Source: Pseudoscleropodium purum (taxonomy: Eukaryota > Streptophyta > Bryopsida > Hypnales > Brachytheciaceae). From it: a DNA stretch of 64,000 bases. Location of the stretch: the NCBI GenBank assembly GCA_963969395.1, contig OZ017797.1, forward strand, positions 7,688,001 to 7,752,000, written 5' to 3'. Under the pieces are notes generated by a model. The model was not told the DNA's origin and made no database searches. It saw only the letters and a list, made by a program, of their open reading frames with translations. This document shows positions 60,479-64,000 of this stretch, piece after piece. The translations under genes were made by a program, and so were the position numbers. The first letter of the stretch is position 1, and each line of letters opens with the position of its first letter.

Positions 60479-62418
60479 TGTGCTTAAAGAAAATTGAGTC
60501 CCTTTCCCATGCAATTCATACGAATTAACTTAAGAAATAGTTTTGATTGAATCTCTATTGTCAACCTCAAATACAATACTTATAGAATATGAGATACAAC
60601 ATATGGAATTTGAAATGCATACAAGTATATGTAATATATATAGTACATAGTATACAGATACATATAAATATATAGTATATTGATATATAGACATGGGTAT
60701 TGAAATGGTATACTAGGACAATATCCCATATTGATTGCATTGATAGCACCTTCCAAAAAAGTATAAGTTGGGGGGAGCAAAATGTATTTCATAGTCGTTA
60801 TGTATCTATAAATTTGAATTAATTACATGGTAGATTGCATCATTTGATATATTGTACTAAAGACATTGTGATAGTAAATGAAATAAATTAAGCTTTTTTC
60901 TTCATTTATGCACAAATAAAGAATATTAGTATCTTTTTTCATGTCATTGATTTTATAGATTTTAAGTGGGATAACATAAAAATTTGTGTCACTTATTATT
61001 AGTCTGAAGAATGAGGACTGGTTTGGCAATGGTTAATTTTCTTGATTAGAAATTGTCTCAATGTAGACTTAAAATTGGTGTATATTAATCATGTTGAGAA
61101 GAAATTACTGAATATTTATAAGAATAAATAAAATATATATTTTTTAATTAAAAAAATTTTAAGGTTGATTTTAGATAAAATTTAAAATGATTTATGGAAA
61201 CCCCGATAAATGATAAATAAAATTTAATCATGTTCTTTTTAACAAAGACCTTTTGGCGAAACATTAAGCTCAATGAATCAATTTTTTCCCTTCTACTAGG
61301 AACAATTGATTGCTTTAAGGAGACATCTTGAGTCGCCCAATCAAATCAAAAATGGCTCTACGACACACTTTTAGAACCTTGCCCTAGTATATTGTATCTC
61401 AAAGTTTTGTGTTGTTCCAACTCACAAGACAAAAGATACTAAATTTCCAAGTTTTTCCACACTATAAATTAGAAAATTGCTTGCAAAGAACGTTTGGCCC
61501 ATTCCCTCTATTTAAACTTCCACAACTGCAAAACTACTAGGGGTGCCCTTGACATTGTTGGAAAGCATGTAGGAAGTGTATATGTACAATAACAAGTTTT
61601 GTGGCATATTTCCAAATGATAGAGGGACTTAAAATAAATTTTGAAGTTTTTATTGATGACAAAAACTAGGAAATTGATTGCTATCATTGATGATAGAAAT
61701 TAAGATTTTGGTTGCAATTAGGCCATTGGACTCACAAGCAAGATAAAATAGAGATCACTTTGGCAATTGTGAAATCATGCTGATTCTTTACTTTAATTTT
61801 AATTTGAAAATATGTTATTGAATTTGACACTCTACTTCAATATCCAAAAAATAATTGTAGTGTTGAATGTCTTCAAAACCTCATATGCTTGAGATTTCAA
61901 ATTGAAAAAATTAACCTATATAAGATAAAAACATCCATTCTTGTCCATATGTACATTCACATACCCTAAGTTTTCATTAAATTGTTCTTAGACTTCTATT
62001 ACAATGTCCTTGAAAAGCGTTATGAAACTATACCTATGCTTAATTGCGATTGGTTGACTAGAGATTTTGTTACATTTTAGTTTTAGATCCACCAATATCA
62101 CAATTTCAATGATCTAGAGAGCTTCCACTTTGAAAATTCATAGAAATTACATGCCATATCTACAAAACCTAATTTTTTTTGGAAAATTTCTGGTTTTCAA
62201 TTGATAACACTACAAAAATATTATTTTAAGGAAAAGATACCTCCAATTTAGTAAGCTAAATTGTTTATTTTGATAATTATGTCTGCTTTTACTATACACC
62301 TATCGTGTAATCATCTACTATATCCATAAAATGAGTGAATCCTCCAAGTGAATGAGTTGGTAATGGCCTGTACGAGTCAAGGTACAGGATCCATGATGAA
62401 AATTAAATCCCCCGGCTA
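60479..62418. other. AT-rich intergenic DNA downstream of the PLATZ gene
   Basis: TATA/ATAT-rich patch near 60600-60700; otherwise no feature recognised. Confidence 0.5.
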
Positions 62419-62807
62419 TGGTAGAACCACACAGACAATGTGCGCATGTTCTAAAGTAGTAGAAGGCAATGTAAATTCTTTGGCATGTAGGAAGATAGAA
62501 ATCATAGAGATTGACAAATGTTTGTGATTTTATTACTTGAATTTAAATTACTATGAATTTTAAAAGCCGGCAACTAGTCCAAACCTATAGCCAATATGTA
62601 GAGTCTTCCAAATGAATCCCAATTATTCAAGAACTTCTTTCCACTCACTATTTTCAGACATGTGTCCTAATAAGATCAATCTTAACTTTGAAAAGGAGAA
62701 AAAAAACATTCAAAGCTTGGATTAAACATTTATTCTAGCCTTGGTTGGAAACAGTGTACCCTACAAGTTGGAGATGGGTCCCTTGTTGACAATGGGTGGT
62801 TCTACCA
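62419..62807 (+). mobile_element. TIR element of the TGGTAGAACCAC family, copy 2 (~389 bp)
   Basis: TGGTAGAACCACAC on the left and GGGTGGTTCTACCA on the right. TA lies immediately outside both ends. The right-hand GTTGACAATGGGTGGTTCTA matches, inverted, the left end of copy 1 near 10040-10065. Non-coding. A TA duplication would fit a Tc1/mariner-like driver, but 2 bp is weak evidence. Confidence 0.6.
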
Positions 62808-64000
62808 TACACGACTTCATAATTAAATACGAGAAAGAAAATACCTAACACAAAATAATAATCAAAAGGTGAACTTAATCGAATATATGGGATGGCTATG
62901 GCAGCCTGTTTGTTTATTTATATCCTATGTGAAGGTCAAATTTGAGAATAATTAAGTCATTTTTATAAAATTAAAAAAAGTAACACATGTCATCTTGTGA
63001 TTGGTGTGAAGTGCTATTGACCCTCAAGAATCTAACATAGAAATTTAATTTAGACACTTAAGTGCCAAACCAAACCTTCATGTATGGTAATGCTAAAAAA
63101 AAAGTAGATCTAGAATTGATGTATATGTCATTTACTTGTCCAACCATGTAGTGCAAAAATCATGGAGTAATTTGGACCACCCAAGAATATGTGGCTTTTT
63201 GCACAAGCAAGACATTGACCATTAGATGGGTTTTTTAGGATTTTGGCCTATAGTCGAAATTGTATATTCCTTTTTGCTCAATTGGTAGTTTTGATGTTAG
63301 CCTTTAGCTTTTTTCAATTGGAAGCGTAATAGCAGTAGGACTATACATAATATTTTATTGATTGGGTGTAGTATTTTGTAATTATAGATATCAATAAGCA
63401 TTTAGGCAACCAATAGGTAGAGTCAGAGTAGTAGCGGCATGGGCTTTTAGACTAGTCCTCTCCTTCAATTGTTTTCCAGTTGACCTTGGTAAAGCAGGCA
63501 ATAAAAATAAAAATAAAATAAAAATGGACAAAAAAGAATGTAAGAAGAAAATGAAGAAATGCTACTATTGTCAAAGTTTGAGCAATACAAAGATGGAATG
63601 CAAAATAAAAGAGGAGATTATTGTGGAAAAGAATGAAGATGTGACTAAAAGGGGAATAAAGAGATGAGCAAAGCAGAGCAAGGGAAGGAGAATTAAAGGG
63701 AATATCAATTGAAGAACGAAGATTAATTGAATTGTGATAAGTATTTCTAAAACCATAGAATATTGATACGTAATAGAGAGTTATATAATTCACAATTTTG
63801 CAATTGAAATCATCAGGACAAAATTTATAATCCTAAATTGTTATAAATTTACCTTCTAGAATTTAAACTCTACTTGGGGTTTAGTTTTTGAAAAAGAAAT
63901 AAAAATCCCATCTACAAGGCCTATACAACATTTTAGGATAATATAGTAATTATAAAGTGTGTGCAATGAGGAACCACAAGTTGGAAAGAGTTTGAGCAAA
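62808..64000. other. AT-rich intergenic DNA with possible gag relic
   Basis: No intact gene. A short plus-strand frame at 63524-63667 is listed separately. The minus-strand frame over the same bases is low-complexity. Confidence 0.4.
63524..63667 (+). pseudogene. Short frame with degenerate zinc knuckle, possible gag relic
   Basis: Reads MDKKECKKKMKKCYYCQSLS with continuation NTKMECKIKEE and stops at ~63667. Spacing is C-x2-C-x4-N-x4-C, a CCHC zinc knuckle with His replaced by Asn, in a Lys-rich context typical of retrotransposon gag. No protease or polymerase lies downstream. Confidence 0.3.

Overview
The window looks like nuclear DNA of a land plant. It has GT-AG introns, long AT-rich intergenic stretches full of decayed transposons, and islands of GC-richer intact genes. 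An intact mpaB/DUF2236-type oxygenase, a family I know from mosses, liverworts, ferns and lycophytes rather than flowering plants, and a cytochrome P450 relic of bryophyte/lycophyte style point to a non-angiosperm, perhaps a moss. That placement is inference.

Layout. 1-2.4 kb: four-exon mpaB-like oxygenase gene (minus). 2.4-5.5 kb: intergenic, with a foldback element and a 310-bp TIR element. 5.5-7.3 kb: two-exon neprosin-type (DUF239) secreted glutamic peptidase gene (minus). 7.3-17.7 kb: AT-rich intergenic DNA with several non-autonomous elements, including one hAT-like MITE inserted in another. 17.7-19.9 kb: decayed piggyBac transposase (plus). 20.4 kb: CACTA-type foldback MITE. 21.4-30.5 kb: decayed multi-exon gene of an unrecognised family (minus), whose poly-Glu 3' end is split by three tandem copies of a 1.3-kb repeat. 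31-32 kb: two long-armed hairpins. 33.5-34.6 kb: 5' half of a P450 pseudogene (minus). 36.6-40.9 kb: decayed transposase-like gene with a SWIM zinc finger (plus). 41.6-42.8 kb: possible F-box relic (minus). 43.4 and 44.4 kb: two hAT-type MITEs with perfect 8-bp target duplications. 47-48.3 kb: unresolved exon-like segments (plus). 48.6-53.2 kb: two adjacent multi-exon genes of unknown function (minus). 53.2-64 kb: AT-rich repeats, a large TATAGA microsatellite, another 309-bp TIR element, an intact PLATZ-type zinc-finger gene at 59.8 kb (plus), and a TIR element at 62.4 kb.

Five genes look intact: mpaB-like, neprosin, the two unknowns and PLATZ. They show no shared pathway. Most of the rest is transposon biology. 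The most unusual signal is a set of 90-140 bp hairpins, several inside introns of the decayed genes. They share a short central motif but carry unrelated arms that still pair with each other. I found no rRNA, tRNA or CRISPR array; introns and splice sites were assigned by eye.
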